From contig NZ_LJRO01000157.1 of assembly GCF_001401155.1 (NCBI RefSeq), positions 23,232 to 87,231 on the forward strand: a stretch of 64,000 bases of DNA, written 5' to 3'. The notes beneath the pieces were generated by a model. The model was not told the DNA's origin. It ran no database searches and saw only the letters and a list, made by a program, of their open reading frames with translations. Position 1 is the stretch's first letter. Every line of letters starts with the position of its first letter. Source of the DNA: Pseudomonas tremae (GTDB lineage: Bacteria > Pseudomonadota > Gammaproteobacteria > Pseudomonadales > Pseudomonadaceae). This document shows positions 47,603-57,752 of the stretch, piece after piece. Position numbers and translations under genes: made by a program.

Positions 47603-48026
47603 TTTGATTTCTCGAGCAAATTTCAACGGGCGCACACGATAAAGAAAAGTCACTGCGCATGCCAGCGCTCAGGGTTTGAATACTGACCTGTCACGGCATG
47701 GACACGTCGATAACGCAAACGCATGGGGGGCTTGTGACTGCATAATCCGGTTGCGGTTCCCGCTGTTCGTCAGGCCACATAAGGGTGCGACAAATGCGCG
47801 CAGCTTGCGGGCAGCCTGAAATCACCGAAAGGCCCTGTATCTCAGCCTTTTCAACAGCTTGCGCCGTCTGTCGAGACGACTCCCGGCTGATGGATATTGA
47901 GTGGATGCGCGCATTAAGTGCCTGCGGGCTCAAGACTTCAGTCGCATGACCGATAGGCAGCCATTCACTTCATCCCCTACACCCGTTGAATCGCATGGAA
48001 CGCGTACATAACCCTGGAAACTTTCT
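47603..48026. other. Intergenic stretch, zapB-like to chemoreceptor
   Basis: 424 bp without a recognised gene. The 80-codon minus-strand frame at 47691-47933 lacks a ribosome site and domain features. Promoters of the divergent zap and chemoreceptor genes should be here, but were not identified. Confidence 0.5.
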
Positions 48027-49652
48027 ATGTCCCTGCGAAATATGAACATAGCGCCCCGAGCGTTTCTTGGATTCGCCATCATTGGCACACTCATGCTGAT
48101 ACTGGGTGTTTTTGCATTGTCACAAATGAGCAAGATCCGTAGCGCTACCGAAGTGCTGGCCGACAGCAATGTGCCCAGCATCAAGAGCCTGGATCGCTTT
48201 GCTGAAGTCAGCATTCGCTTGCGTGTCCTGTCTTACCGGTTGCTGGTCAACCGCGACCCGGAAACCCAGCAGAAGACCATCGACCTGCTGGCGATGCGCA
48301 ACAAGCAGATCACTGACGCTCAGGCTGTCTACGAAAAGCTCATCAGCGACCCGAGCGAGCGCGATCTCTATGGCCAGTACGTGCAACTGCTGGGACAGTA
48401 TCGACAGCTTGAAGAACGCCTGAAGACCCTGACGCGCGCCAACAGGCTCGATGAGCTGCAGAACCTGCTCAACAACGAGATGGTCAGCAACTCAGACCAA
48501 ATGAACACAGTGCTCAGCAAGCTGGTAGAGAACAACACCGCGCAGTTGAACAAGGTCAAGACAGACGCCACCAGCGAGTACGATTCGGCGCTGCAACTGG
48601 TGATCGGCCTGCTGATTGCTGCCACATTGCTGACCATCGTGTTTGCCTGGATGCTGATCAAAAGCATCACCACGCCGATTGCCACTGCTCTTCATGCGGC
48701 GGAAACCATCGCCAAAGGCAACCTGACCCAGCCAATCGCGATCGACGGCACCGACGAAGCGGGTCGCCTGTTGCTGGCCATGAAAACCATGCAGGATAAG
48801 TTGCGCGACACGTTGCAGGGTATCTCCGGCTCGGCCACGCAGCTGGCTTCGGCGGCTGAAGAGCTGAATGCGGTTACCGATGAAAGCGCACGCGGGCTGG
48901 TGCAGCAGAACAATGAAATCGAACAGGCTGCCACCGCAGTCAACGAAATGACCAGCGCTGTAGAAGAAGTTGCCCGCAATGCCGTCAGCACTTCGCAGGC
49001 GTCGCGCAATGCTGCGACATCGGCTGGCGATGGTCGTGACTTGGTGCAGGAAACCGTCAGTGCCATCGAGCGCATGAGCGGCGATGTCAAAGGCACCGCC
49101 GAACTGATCATCAACCTGGCTAACGAGTCACGCGATATCGGCAAAGTACTGGACGTGATTCGCAGTCTGGCCGACCAGACCAACCTGCTGGCCCTCAACG
49201 CGGCTATCGAAGCAGCGCGTGCGGGCGAAGCAGGCCGCGGCTTTGCGGTCGTGGCCGATGAAGTTCGTGCTCTGGCGCACCGCACGCAGCAATCCACCAG
49301 CGAAATCGAACGGATGATCGGCAGTATTCAGAGCGGCACCGAGCAGGCGGTCAGTTCGATGCGCAACAGTACGGAACGCGCCGAGTCCACCTTGAGCATC
49401 GCCAAAGGTGCAGGCCTGGCGCTGAACACCATCAATGTCGCGGTCGAAGAGATCAACGAGCGCAACATGGTCATCGCCAGCGCTGCTGAAGAACAGGCTC
49501 AGGTTGCACGCGAAGTGGACCGCAACCTGGTGAACATCCGCGACCTGTCGGCACAATCCACCACCGGCGCCAACCAGACCAGCGCAGCCAGCACCGAGCT
49601 GTCACGCCTGGCCGTGGACCTCAACAGCATGGTATCGCGCTTCGCGCTTTGA
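48027..49652 (+). CDS. Methyl-accepting chemotaxis protein with 4HB sensor
   Basis: 541 residues: membrane helix 1 (about 11-33), periplasmic four-helix bundle (35-188), membrane helix 2 (190-211), HAMP (212-265) and cytoplasmic signalling domain (270-541). The tip sequence [37 protein letters not shown] is complete, so it should couple to CheA/CheW. There is no C-terminal NWETF-type CheR tether. Ligand unknown. Confidence 0.93.
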   Translation: MSLRNMNIAPRAFLGFAIIGTLMLILGVFALSQMSKIRSATEVLADSNVPSIKSLDRFAEVSIRLRVLSYRLLVNRDPETQQKTIDLLAMRNKQITDAQAVYEKLISDPSERDLYGQYVQLLGQYRQLEERLKTLTRANRLDELQNLLNNEMVSNSDQMNTVLSKLVENNTAQLNKVKTDATSEYDSALQLVIGLLIAATLLTIVFAWMLIKSITTPIATALHAAETIAKGNLTQPIAIDGTDEAGRLLLAMKTMQDKLRDTLQGISGSATQLASAAEELNAVTDESARGLVQQNNEIEQAATAVNEMTSAVEEVARNAVSTSQASRNAATSAGDGRDLVQETVSAIERMSGDVKGTAELIINLANESRDIGKVLDVIRSLADQTNLLALNAAIEAARAGEAGRGFAVVADEVRALAHRTQQSTSEIERMIGSIQSGTEQAVSSMRNSTERAESTLSIAKGAGLALNTINVAVEEINERNMVIASAAEEQAQVAREVDRNLVNIRDLSAQSTTGANQTSAASTELSRLAVDLNSMVSRFAL

Positions 49653-49683
49653 TCCGGCGGCAGGTGTGAACGCCCGTTGAGCC

Positions 49684-49735
49684 ATGATCGTGCCGATGCT
49701 CCGCGTCGGCATGCCGGAGCTTCACGCAACGATCA
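49684..49735. repeat. REP-type palindromic repeat
   Basis: GTGCCGATGCTCCGCGTCGGCAT forms a hairpin (GCCGATGC / GCGTCGGC), framed by atgatcg ... cgatcat-type ends (atgatcgtg and caacgatca). Same family as the elements at 22305 and 61513. Confidence 0.6.
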
Positions 49736-49741
49736 GCGCAG

Positions 49742-50845
49742 CTACAGCCTCACACTCGCAAACGTCGACTCATTGCGCGCCTGACTCAAAGCCGAGAGCG
49801 GGCCTGACAAGGGGGCGAGTACCAGCGCATGCGGGATTGGCATCATGGCAACCTGTTGCGCAGTGTTGGAGCCCACGCGCTCGTCGCGCGGCGGGATGCC
49901 GAAATATTCGCGGTAGCACTTGGAGAAGTGCGGTGTCGAAACGAAGCCGCACACAGACGCCACTTCGATTATCGACATCGGTGTCTGCTTGAGCAGTTGC
50001 CGTGCGCGAATCAGGCGCAGCTTCAGGTAGTAACGCGACGGCGAGCAGTGCAGGTATTTCTGGAACAGTCGCTCCAGCTGCCTGCGCGAGACGGCGACAT
50101 ACACCGCCAGCTCGTCGAGGTCGATCGGTTCTTCAAGGTTGGCTTCCATCAGCGCCACAATCTCCTGCAATTTGGGCTGATTGGTGCCGAGCATGTGCTT
50201 GAGCGGAACGCGCTGATGGTCTTGTTCGTTACGGATACGTTCGTAGACGAACATCTCGGAAATAGCGGCCGACAATTCGCGGCCATGATCACGACTGATC
50301 AGGTGCAGCATCATATCCAGTGGCGCTGTACCACCGGAGCTGGTGAAACGGTTGCGGTCGAGCGTGAACAACCGTGTGCTCATGGACACACGCGGAAAGG
50401 CTTCCTGCATCGCCGCCAGGCATTCCCAATGCACGCTGCAATCAAAACCGTCCAGCAACCCGGCGCATGCCAGCGCCCAACTGCCCGTACACACAGCGCC
50501 GAGACGACGCGACTGACGCGCCTGGCTCTGCAACCAGCTTACGTGTTCGCGGGTGACGGCACGCTGAATGCCGACGCCACCACAAACAATGACGGTATCG
50601 AGCGCTGGCGCCTTGTTCATGGCGGCGTCCGGGGTGATCTGCAAGCCGTCGCTGGCCCAGACCTGCCCACCGTCAAGGCTCAGCGTCGTCCAGCGATACA
50701 GCTCGCGACCCGACAACTGATTGGCCATGCGAAGGGGTTCTACCGCCGATGCGAGAGAGATCAGAGTGAAGTTGTCCAACAGCAGAAAGCCGATGGATTG
50801 CGGCGCGCGGTTCTGGGGTTGGGTCCCTGGATTGAACGATGTCAT
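49742..50845 (-). CDS. gbdR: GbdR, AraC-family activator of betaine catabolism
   Basis: 367 residues, the length of P. aeruginosa GbdR. N-terminal DJ-1/GATase1-like domain (about 15-185; IGFLLLDNFTLISLASAVEP, AVCTGSWALACAGLLDG) and a C-terminal double helix-turn-helix (about 235-330; VAVSRRQLERLFQKYL, VASVCGFVSTPHFSKCYREY). GbdR senses glycine betaine and dimethylglycine and activates gbc, dgc, sox and cbc genes. Start 50845 (MTSFNPGTQPQNRAPQ) matches the family. Its position beside cbcXWV and sox supports the name. Confidence 0.92.
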   Translation of the reverse strand: MTSFNPGTQPQNRAPQSIGFLLLDNFTLISLASAVEPLRMANQLSGRELYRWTTLSLDGGQVWASDGLQITPDAAMNKAPALDTVIVCGGVGIQRAVTREHVSWLQSQARQSRRLGAVCTGSWALACAGLLDGFDCSVHWECLAAMQEAFPRVSMSTRLFTLDRNRFTSSGGTAPLDMMLHLISRDHGRELSAAISEMFVYERIRNEQDHQRVPLKHMLGTNQPKLQEIVALMEANLEEPIDLDELAVYVAVSRRQLERLFQKYLHCSPSRYYLKLRLIRARQLLKQTPMSIIEVASVCGFVSTPHFSKCYREYFGIPPRDERVGSNTAQQVAMMPIPHALVLAPLSGPLSALSQARNESTFASVRL

Positions 50846-51627
50846 CACACTATCTCCTCTCACGTGGCTGTGGTTGGCCTCAAGACGGGCTCTTCTTATA
50901 GCCCTTTCCATTACAGGGCCTGAGAAGGACATCGCAAATCCCATGCCGAAAATTGATCGGCCATTCAATAACGTTTGAAAACGACGTCGCGAAGCGTCTA
51001 ATCAGCAGCGACCCCTGTGTCTGTTTGCGACGCCAGAGCCCGCCGACTGCGGCATTCGATGAGCAATTCGGTAGCACTCCAGCCAAGTGCCAGGCGCCGC
51101 GTACACAGGGAGTGCTACTCAACGCACATGTGGACGAACCAGAGAACTTGATAGCTGTGCGCGCCAAAAGGTGGCGGCCGAAAAGGCCCGTGGTCGAAAA
51201 CCGCGCAGCGCGCCAAAATGTCGGTCAGGCACCTGGATCAGAAGGCAAAAGTACACCCGATAGTGAACTTGTCGGCGTTACCCCCCTCAAAAGCACCGCG
51301 TTCGCGCAGGCACCGACCTGCCAACCGACGCTGCCGATATGCGCAGCGATTGCGTGACGTACTGGCCGCTTTTCAGCAGTTCCAACACTGCAACCAGGCG
51401 CGTGTACGATGCAAAGAATCTGTAAGCGACCTTGCGCGCACTGGATACGACGCCGCCTGCACTGGATACGACGCCCCCTGTAGGCGTTTGATTTCCCCTG
51501 TTACATGATCGGATCCGACTCGATCGCCAGGCGCAGTGATGGAGCTTCGCGAAAAGCCTTGCCGACCCATAAGCCGCGTCAGCGTTCACCTGCTGATGAC
51601 CACAAGAAACTCACAGGAGTCCACCCA
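50846..51627. other. Long intergenic stretch, gbdR to cbcX
   Basis: 782 bp with no convincing gene; open frames at 50953-51357 and 51218-51508 (plus) and 51287-51589 (minus) are rich in Pro/Arg/Thr, lack ribosome sites and match nothing I know. It contains a two-copy 21-bp direct repeat (51439-51480) 148 bp before the cbcX start. A long leader or a divergent regulatory region for gbdR and cbcX is the likely use. Confidence 0.55.
51439..51480 (+). promoter_or_regulatory. Two-copy 21-bp direct repeat, candidate GbdR site
   Basis: Two abutting 21-bp units, each containing CACTGGATACGACGCC, differ at one base. A period of two helical turns is typical of tandem half-sites for AraC-family activators, and the location upstream of the GbdR-regulated cbcX gene fits. 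I could not match it to the published GbdR consensus from memory. Confidence 0.5.
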
Positions 51628-52575
51628 ATGAAAGGTTCCAAATCGCTGCTCTTGGCCGCAACGCTATGTATGCCGGTGCTTGCTCAGGCAGCCGAGCCAG
51701 AGGCCTGTCATACGGTCAACTTCTCCGACGTAGGCTGGACTGACATCACCGTCACCACTGCGGTGACCAGCGCCGTACTCGAATCGCTGGGCTATAAGAC
51801 CAAGACCACCATGATTTCCGTACCCGTGACCTACAAGTCGCTGGCAGACGGCAAGAACATGGACGTTTTCCTCGGCAACTGGATGCCGACCATGGAAAAC
51901 GACATCAAGCCTTACCGCGAAGCCGGGACTGTCGAAACCGTACGCGCCAACCTCGAAAACGCCAAATACACTCTGGCCGTTCCGCAAGAGCTCTACGACA
52001 AAGGCCTGCACGACTTCGCCGACATCGTCAAATTCAAGAAAGAACTGGGCGGCAAGATCTACGGCATCGAGCCTGGCAACGACGGTAACCGCCTGATCCA
52101 GAGCATGATCGACAAGAACGCCTTCGGCCTGAAAGACGCAGGCTTCAAGGTCGTCGAGTCCAGTGAAGCCGCAATGCTCTCGCAGGTCGACCGCGCGGTT
52201 AAACGCAAAAACGACGTTGTGTTCCTGGGCTGGGAACCACATCCGATGAACACCCGCTTCAAGATGAAATACCTTACAGGCGGTGATGACTTTTTCGGCC
52301 CCAACTATGGCCAGGCGACCATCTACACCAACACTCGCAAAGGTTACAGTCAGGAATGCAGCAACGTAGGTCAGTTGCTCAAAAACCTGTCCTTCACGCT
52401 GGACATGGAAAGCACCCTGATGGGCAATGTTCTGGACGACAAGATGAAGCCTGACGCCGCTGCCAAGGCGTGGATCAAGAAAAACCCGCAAGTGCTCGAT
52501 ACCTGGCTCGCCGGCGTGACCACGGTTGATGGCAAACCTGGCCTGGAGGCAGCCAAGGCCAAGCTGACCCAGTAA
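51628..52575 (+). CDS. cbcX: Choline/betaine ABC transporter binding protein CbcX
   Basis: 315 residues with a signal peptide (MKGSKSLLLAATLCMPVLAQ, cleavage after AQA). ProX/OpuAC-type quaternary-amine binder with aromatic-cage segments (FSDVGWTDITVTTA, VFLGNWMPTMEND, FLGWEPHPMNTRF). Start 51628 has a caggag site. Followed by a stable hairpin and then cbcW and cbcV. Confidence 0.92.
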   Translation: MKGSKSLLLAATLCMPVLAQAAEPEACHTVNFSDVGWTDITVTTAVTSAVLESLGYKTKTTMISVPVTYKSLADGKNMDVFLGNWMPTMENDIKPYREAGTVETVRANLENAKYTLAVPQELYDKGLHDFADIVKFKKELGGKIYGIEPGNDGNRLIQSMIDKNAFGLKDAGFKVVESSEAAMLSQVDRAVKRKNDVVFLGWEPHPMNTRFKMKYLTGGDDFFGPNYGQATIYTNTRKGYSQECSNVGQLLKNLSFTLDMESTLMGNVLDDKMKPDAAAKAWIKKNPQVLDTWLAGVTTVDGKPGLEAAKAKLTQ

Positions 52576-52581
52576 GCCGAA

Positions 52582-52606
52582 AGCAGGCGGGTCTGGCCCG
52601 CCTGCT
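52582..52606 (+). terminator. Intercistronic hairpin, cbcX to cbcW
   Basis: Perfect 10-bp stem AGCAGGCGGG / CCCGCCTGCT with a five-base loop, 6 bp after the cbcX stop, with no T-run. Such hairpins commonly protect or partly end transcripts so that the binding protein is made in excess. Confidence 0.7.
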
Positions 52607-52642
52607 GTCCTCTTCACCTTCCGCAAGCGGATACCCGATACC

Positions 52643-53488
52643 ATGCTGATAGATCAAAAAATCCCTCTGGGCGAGTACATCGCCGCATTTGTCGACTGGT
52701 TGACGCTCAACGGCGCCGACTACTTCGACGCGATTGCCTCGACACTGGAAATGATGATCCACGGGTTCACGTTCGCGCTGACCTGGTTCAACCCACTGGT
52801 ATTGATCGGCCTGATCGCCGCGCTCGCGCACTTCATCCAGCGCAAGTGGGGCCTGACGGTTTTCGTGATTCTTTCGTTTCTGTTGATCCTGAACCTGCAC
52901 TACTGGCAGGAAACCATGGAAACCCTGGCCCAGGTCCTGTTCGCGACCTTGGTCTGTGTCGTCATCGGTGTGCCGCTGGGCATCATTGCCGCGCACAAGC
53001 CGCTGTTCTACACCATCATCCGGCCGCTGCTGGACCTCATGCAGACAGTCCCAACCTTCGTTTACCTGATCCCGACGCTCACGCTGTTCGGCCTCGGTGT
53101 CGTTCCCGGGCTGATCTCTACAGTGGTCTTCGCGATTGCTGCGCCGATACGCCTGACGTACCTGGGCATCCGTGACGTGCCTCAGGAACTGCTGGACGCC
53201 GGCAAGGCCTTCGGCTCGTCGCGTCGCCAGTTGCTGACCCGGATCGAGCTGCCATACGCAATGCCTTCCATAGCCGCCGGTATCACCCAGTGCATCATGC
53301 TGTCACTGTCGATGGTAGTAATTGCCGCACTGGTCGGTGCCGACGGTCTGGGCAAACCTGTGGTCAACGCACTGAACACCGCCGATATCGCCCTCGGTTT
53401 CGAAGCCGGTCTGGCAATCGTATTGCTGGCAATCATGCTCGACCGCATCTGCAAACAACCCGAAGCCAAGAAAGGGTCCGACGCATGA
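52643..53488 (+). CDS. cbcW: Choline/betaine ABC transporter permease CbcW
   Basis: 281 residues, ProW/OpuAB-type permease with about six to seven membrane helices and the coupling loop PQELLDAGKAFGSSRRQLL (around residue 182). The stop overlaps the cbcV start (ATGA). Confidence 0.92.
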   Translation: MLIDQKIPLGEYIAAFVDWLTLNGADYFDAIASTLEMMIHGFTFALTWFNPLVLIGLIAALAHFIQRKWGLTVFVILSFLLILNLHYWQETMETLAQVLFATLVCVVIGVPLGIIAAHKPLFYTIIRPLLDLMQTVPTFVYLIPTLTLFGLGVVPGLISTVVFAIAAPIRLTYLGIRDVPQELLDAGKAFGSSRRQLLTRIELPYAMPSIAAGITQCIMLSLSMVVIAALVGADGLGKPVVNALNTADIALGFEAGLAIVLLAIMLDRICKQPEAKKGSDA

Positions 53489-54663
53489 GTACCATCAAAT
53501 TCGACAAGGTAGACGTCATCTTCGCCAAGGACCCGCGTGAAGCTCTCAAGCTGCTGGACGAAGGCCTCACGCGTGACCAGATCCTCAAGAAAACCGGGCA
53601 GATCGTCGGCGTAGAAAGCGCCAGCCTGGATATCGAAAAAGGTGAAATCTGTGTCCTGATGGGCCTTTCCGGCTCAGGAAAATCCAGCTTGTTGCGCTGC
53701 ATCAACGGCCTCAACACTGTCAGCCGTGGCTCGTTGTTCGTTGAACACGAAGGTTCGCAGATCAACATCGCCAGTTGCAGCGCAGCCGAACTGAAAATGA
53801 TGCGCACCAAACGCATTGCGATGGTGTTCCAGAAGTTCGCCCTGATGCCTTGGCTGACAGTGCGCGAAAACATCAGCTTCGGCCTGGAAATGCAGGGCCG
53901 TCCTGAAAAGGAACGCCGCAAGCTGGTGGACGAGAAGCTTGAGCTGGTAGGCCTGACCCAGTGGCGCAACAAAAAACCCGACGAACTCTCTGGTGGCATG
54001 CAGCAACGCGTCGGTCTGGCGCGTGCGCTGGCGATGGATGCCGACATCCTGCTGATGGACGAACCGTTCTCGGCACTCGACCCGCTGATCCGTCAGGGTC
54101 TGCAGGACGAACTGCTCACCCTGCAAAGCAAGCTGAGCAAGACCATCGTTTTCGTCAGCCACGATCTGGACGAGGCCCTGAAACTCGGCAGCCGCATCGC
54201 CATCATGAAAGACGGCCGCATCGTTCAGTACAGCGTGCCGGAGCAGATTGTTCTCAATCCTGCCGATGAGTATGTGCGCACCTTTGTTGCGCACACCAAT
54301 CCGTTGAATGTGCTGTGCGGTCGCAGCCTGATGCGCACGGTCGATGAGTGCACTCATGTCAACGGCTCGGTATGCCTGGACCCGAGCGTCGACTCATGGC
54401 TCGACCTGGCCGACGGCAATGTGATCAAAGGCGCACGCCAGGGTGCCGCGCCGCTTGATCTGCAAAACTGGACGCCCGGCCAGGACGTGAGCGCCCTGGA
54501 ACGACGCCCTACTCTTGTGCACTCCAATATCGGCATGCGCGAAGCCTTGCAGATCCGCTACCAGACCGGCAATAAGCTGGTCTTGCAGGACGGCAACAAA
54601 GTGGTCGGCATTCTGGGTGATACCGAGCTGTATCACGCATTGCTGGGCAAGAACCACGGTTAA
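53485..54663 (+). CDS. cbcV: Choline/betaine ABC transporter ATPase CbcV
   Basis: 392 residues, ProV/OpuAA type. Walker A GLSGSGKSSLLR (around residue 60), signature LSGGMQQRVGLARALA, Walker B ILLMDEPFSALD, and a C-terminal CBS-like pair (about 285-390) that in OpuA senses ionic strength. Start 53485; the longer upstream frame lies inside cbcW. Confidence 0.92.
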   Translation: MSTIKFDKVDVIFAKDPREALKLLDEGLTRDQILKKTGQIVGVESASLDIEKGEICVLMGLSGSGKSSLLRCINGLNTVSRGSLFVEHEGSQINIASCSAAELKMMRTKRIAMVFQKFALMPWLTVRENISFGLEMQGRPEKERRKLVDEKLELVGLTQWRNKKPDELSGGMQQRVGLARALAMDADILLMDEPFSALDPLIRQGLQDELLTLQSKLSKTIVFVSHDLDEALKLGSRIAIMKDGRIVQYSVPEQIVLNPADEYVRTFVAHTNPLNVLCGRSLMRTVDECTHVNGSVCLDPSVDSWLDLADGNVIKGARQGAAPLDLQNWTPGQDVSALERRPTLVHSNIGMREALQIRYQTGNKLVLQDGNKVVGILGDTELYHALLGKNHG

Positions 54664-54676
54664 CGCCTGAAACCGA

Positions 54677-54724
54677 CAGGCCCACTCCCCTGCGCTGGAA
54701 CGACTCCAGCCGGGAGCGGGCTTG
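54677..54724. repeat. Long imperfect inverted repeat after cbcV (REP-like)
   Basis: CAGGCCCACTCCC and GGGAGCGGGCTTG form an outer stem, with CTGGA / TCCAG inside. GGGAGCGGGCTTG is the core of the common Pseudomonas REP element. It may also serve as the transcript end of cbcXWV. Confidence 0.6.
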
Positions 54725-54918
54725 TCTTCGTCCAGCACAGCGTCATCCCGCCTACCCTCCCGCTATTTTCACTCCCTCCTCCCCTATGTCGTAAACGCAC
54801 CTTTGTGTGGCGTCCATAGGCATTTGACGACATCTGTCCGGCCCTACCATCGCTCTCAGAGGGCTCTGTTCGGCCCTAACGACAAGTCAGGCGCCGTGCC
54901 GCCGCTGGGAGATCCGCG

Positions 54919-56172
54919 ATGTTCAGCAAGCAAGACCAGATTCAGGGTTATGACGATGCACTGCTGTCGGCGATGAATGCCGAAGAGCAGCGTCAGGAAG
55001 ACCATATCGAGCTGATCGCCTCGGAGAACTACACCAGCAAACGCGTTATGCAGGCTCAGGGCAGCGGCCTAACCAACAAATACGCCGAAGGTTATCCCGG
55101 CAAGCGTTACTACGGCGGTTGCGAGCATGTCGACAAGGTCGAGCAACTGGCCATCGAGCGCGCCAAGCAGTTGTTTGGTGCCGACTACGCCAACGTACAG
55201 CCGCACTCCGGCAGCCAGGCCAACGCTGCGGTCTATCTGGCGCTGCTTCAGGCGGGCGACACCGTACTGGGCATGAGCCTGGCGCACGGCGGTCACCTGA
55301 CCCACGGCGCCAAGGTCAGCTTTTCGGGCAAACTCTATAACGCCGTGCAGTACGGCATCGACACCACGACAGGGCTGATCGATTACGACGAGGTCGAGCG
55401 CATCGCTGTCGAAAGCCAGCCGAAAATGATCATCGCCGGCTTCTCGGCCTATTCAAAAACGCTCGATTTCCCACGTTTCCGCGCAATCGCCGACAAGGTG
55501 GGCGCTTACCTGTTCGTCGACATGGCCCACGTCGCAGGGCTGGTCGCCGCAGGGCTTTATCCAAACCCGCTGCCCTATGCCGATGTGGTCACCACCACCA
55601 CGCACAAGACCCTGCGCGGCCCACGCGGCGGCCTGATTCTGGCCAAGGCCAACGAAGAGCTGGAGAAGAAATTCAATTCCGCCGTCTTCCCCGGTGGTCA
55701 GGGTGGCCCGCTGATGCACGTAATCGCCGCCAAGGCAGTGTGTTTCAAGGAGGCGATGGAGCCCGGCTTCAAGGCTTATCAGCAACAGGTCATCGATAAC
55801 GCACAAGCAATGGCACAGGTATTCATCGAACGTGGCTTCGACGTGGTTTCCGGTGGCACCGACAACCACCTGTTTCTGGTCAGCCTGATCCGTCAGGGCC
55901 TGACCGGCAAGGACGCCGACGCTGCGCTGGGTCGTGCGCACATCACCGTCAACAAGAACTCGGTGCCCAATGACCCACAGTCGCCCTTCGTGACCTCGGG
56001 CCTGCGCATCGGCACACCGGCCGTCACCACCCGCGGCTTCAAGGTGACCCAGTGCATTGAACTGGCAGGCTGGATCTGCGACATCCTCGACAACCTCGGC
56101 GACGCCGATGTCGAGGCCAACGTCGCCAGTCAGGTCGCAACCCTGTGCACCGAATTCCCGGTTTATCGCTGA
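54919..56172 (+). CDS. glyA: Serine hydroxymethyltransferase (sox-linked copy)
   Basis: 417-residue PLP enzyme interconverting glycine and serine with 5,10-methylene-tetrahydrofolate. PLP lysine K230 in [29 protein letters not shown] and [13 protein letters not shown] also typical. It heads the glyA-soxBDAG-purU-fdhA series and would turn sarcosine-derived glycine plus methylene-THF into serine. Start 54919 follows gggaga. Confidence 0.95.
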   Translation: MFSKQDQIQGYDDALLSAMNAEEQRQEDHIELIASENYTSKRVMQAQGSGLTNKYAEGYPGKRYYGGCEHVDKVEQLAIERAKQLFGADYANVQPHSGSQANAAVYLALLQAGDTVLGMSLAHGGHLTHGAKVSFSGKLYNAVQYGIDTTTGLIDYDEVERIAVESQPKMIIAGFSAYSKTLDFPRFRAIADKVGAYLFVDMAHVAGLVAAGLYPNPLPYADVVTTTTHKTLRGPRGGLILAKANEELEKKFNSAVFPGGQGGPLMHVIAAKAVCFKEAMEPGFKAYQQQVIDNAQAMAQVFIERGFDVVSGGTDNHLFLVSLIRQGLTGKDADAALGRAHITVNKNSVPNDPQSPFVTSGLRIGTPAVTTRGFKVTQCIELAGWICDILDNLGDADVEANVASQVATLCTEFPVYR

Positions 56173-56189
56173 GTCAGGAGTAGCCTCAC

Positions 56190-57440
56190 ATGCAGCATTA
56201 CTCAGGCTTCGGCCTTCTCAAGCATTCCCTCAGCCATCACGAAAACTGGCAGCGCATGTGGCGCACGCCGACGCCGAAAAAGGTCTACGACGTGGTCATC
56301 GTCGGCGGTGGCGGTCATGGTCTGGCGACGGCTTACTACTTGGCTAAAGAGCACGGCATCACCAACGTAGCGGTGGTCGAGAAAGGCTGGCTGGGCGGCG
56401 GCAACACGGCTCGCAACACGACCATCGTGCGCTCCAACTACCTGTGGGACGAGTCGGCTCATCTTTATGAGCACGCAATGAAGCTGTGGGAAGGACTGTC
56501 TCAAGACCTGAACTACAACGTCATGTTCTCTCAGCGCGGTGTCTACAACCTGTGTCACACCCTGCAGGACATGCGCGACTCGGAGCGCCGCGTCAGCGCC
56601 AACCGCCTCAACGGTGTGGACGGCGAGTTGCTCAACGGCAAGCAGGTCGCTGAGGAAATTCCGTACCTGGACTGCTCGAACAACACCCGCTACCCCATCA
56701 TCGGCGCAACGGTTCAACGCCGTGGCGGCGTGGCCCGACACGACGCGGTGGCCTGGGGCTTTGCGCGTGCTGCCGACGCCTTGGGTGTGGACCTGATCCA
56801 GCAGACTGAAGTCATCGGCTTTCGCAAGGAAAACGGCGTGTGTGTCGGCGTCGAAACCAACAAGGGCTTCATTGGTGCCAAACGTGTCGGCGTCGTGACG
56901 GCCGGTAACTCGGGGCACATGGCAAAGCTCGCTGGCTTCCGTCTGCCAATCGAATCACACCCGTTGCAGGCACTGGTCTCCGAACCGATCAAGCCGATTA
57001 TCGACAGCGTCATCATGTCCAACGCCGTACACGGTTACATCAGCCAGTCCGACAAGGGCGACCTGGTGATCGGCGCCGGCATCGACAGTTGGGTCGGTTA
57101 CGGCCAGCGCGGCTCGTACCCGGTGATCGAACACACGGTTCAGGCGATCGTCGAGATGTTCCCAGTCCTGTCCCGCGTGCGCATGAACCGCCAATGGGGC
57201 GGCATCGTCGACACCACACCAGACGCCTGCCCGATCATTTCCAAGACGCCCGTACCGAACATGTTCTTCAACTGCGGTTGGGGCACCGGCGGTTTCAAGG
57301 CCACGCCCGGCTCGGGCAATGTGTTTGCGGCCAGCCTGGCGAAAGGCGAAATGCACCCGTTGGCCAAGCCGTTCTCCATCGACCGTTTCCACAACGGCGC
57401 ACTCATCGACGAGCACGGCGCAGCAGCCGTCGCCCACTAA
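56190..57440 (+). CDS. soxB: Sarcosine oxidase beta subunit
   Basis: 416 residues of heterotetrameric sarcosine oxidase. FAD motif [18 protein letters not shown] (36-53), flavin-attachment region [14 protein letters not shown] near the N-terminus, and C-terminal [15 protein letters not shown]. Oxidatively demethylates sarcosine to glycine, passing the methyl group to folate. 17 bp after glyA. Confidence 0.95.
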   Translation: MQHYSGFGLLKHSLSHHENWQRMWRTPTPKKVYDVVIVGGGGHGLATAYYLAKEHGITNVAVVEKGWLGGGNTARNTTIVRSNYLWDESAHLYEHAMKLWEGLSQDLNYNVMFSQRGVYNLCHTLQDMRDSERRVSANRLNGVDGELLNGKQVAEEIPYLDCSNNTRYPIIGATVQRRGGVARHDAVAWGFARAADALGVDLIQQTEVIGFRKENGVCVGVETNKGFIGAKRVGVVTAGNSGHMAKLAGFRLPIESHPLQALVSEPIKPIIDSVIMSNAVHGYISQSDKGDLVIGAGIDSWVGYGQRGSYPVIEHTVQAIVEMFPVLSRVRMNRQWGGIVDTTPDACPIISKTPVPNMFFNCGWGTGGFKATPGSGNVFAASLAKGEMHPLAKPFSIDRFHNGALIDEHGAAAVAH

Positions 57441-57455
57441 CAGGAGAACCCGTCC

Positions 57456-57752
57456 ATGCTTTATATCTTCTGTCCTCACTGTGGCGAACTGCGCTCCGAA
57501 GAGGAATTCCATCCCGCCGGTCAGGCGCACATCCCGCGCCCGCTGGACCCCGCAGCCTGCACCGATGAGCAGTGGGGCGACTACATGTTCTTCCGCGACA
57601 ACCCGCGTGGCCTCCATCACGAGTTGTGGATTCACGCCGCCGGTTGCCGCCAGTACTTCAACATGACGCGTAACACGGTGACCTACGAGATTCTCGAAAC
57701 CTATCCGATTGGTACGAAGCCGCAGTTCACGGATCAGGGAGACAAGGCATGA
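57456..57752 (+). CDS. soxD: Sarcosine oxidase delta subunit
   Basis: 98 residues with the zinc-binding CPHCGELR motif at residues 6-13 and later HELWIHAAGCRQYFNMTRNT. The stop overlaps the soxA start (ATGA). Confidence 0.95.
   Translation: MLYIFCPHCGELRSEEEFHPAGQAHIPRPLDPAACTDEQWGDYMFFRDNPRGLHHELWIHAAGCRQYFNMTRNTVTYEILETYPIGTKPQFTDQGDKA

Noticed and set aside
47691..47933. 80-codon minus-strand frame upstream of the zapB-like gene
   Set aside because: No ribosome site or domain; probably non-coding leader region.
50953..51357. 134-codon open frame between gbdR and cbcX
   Set aside because: No ribosome site, Pro/Arg/Thr-rich composition, no recognisable family.
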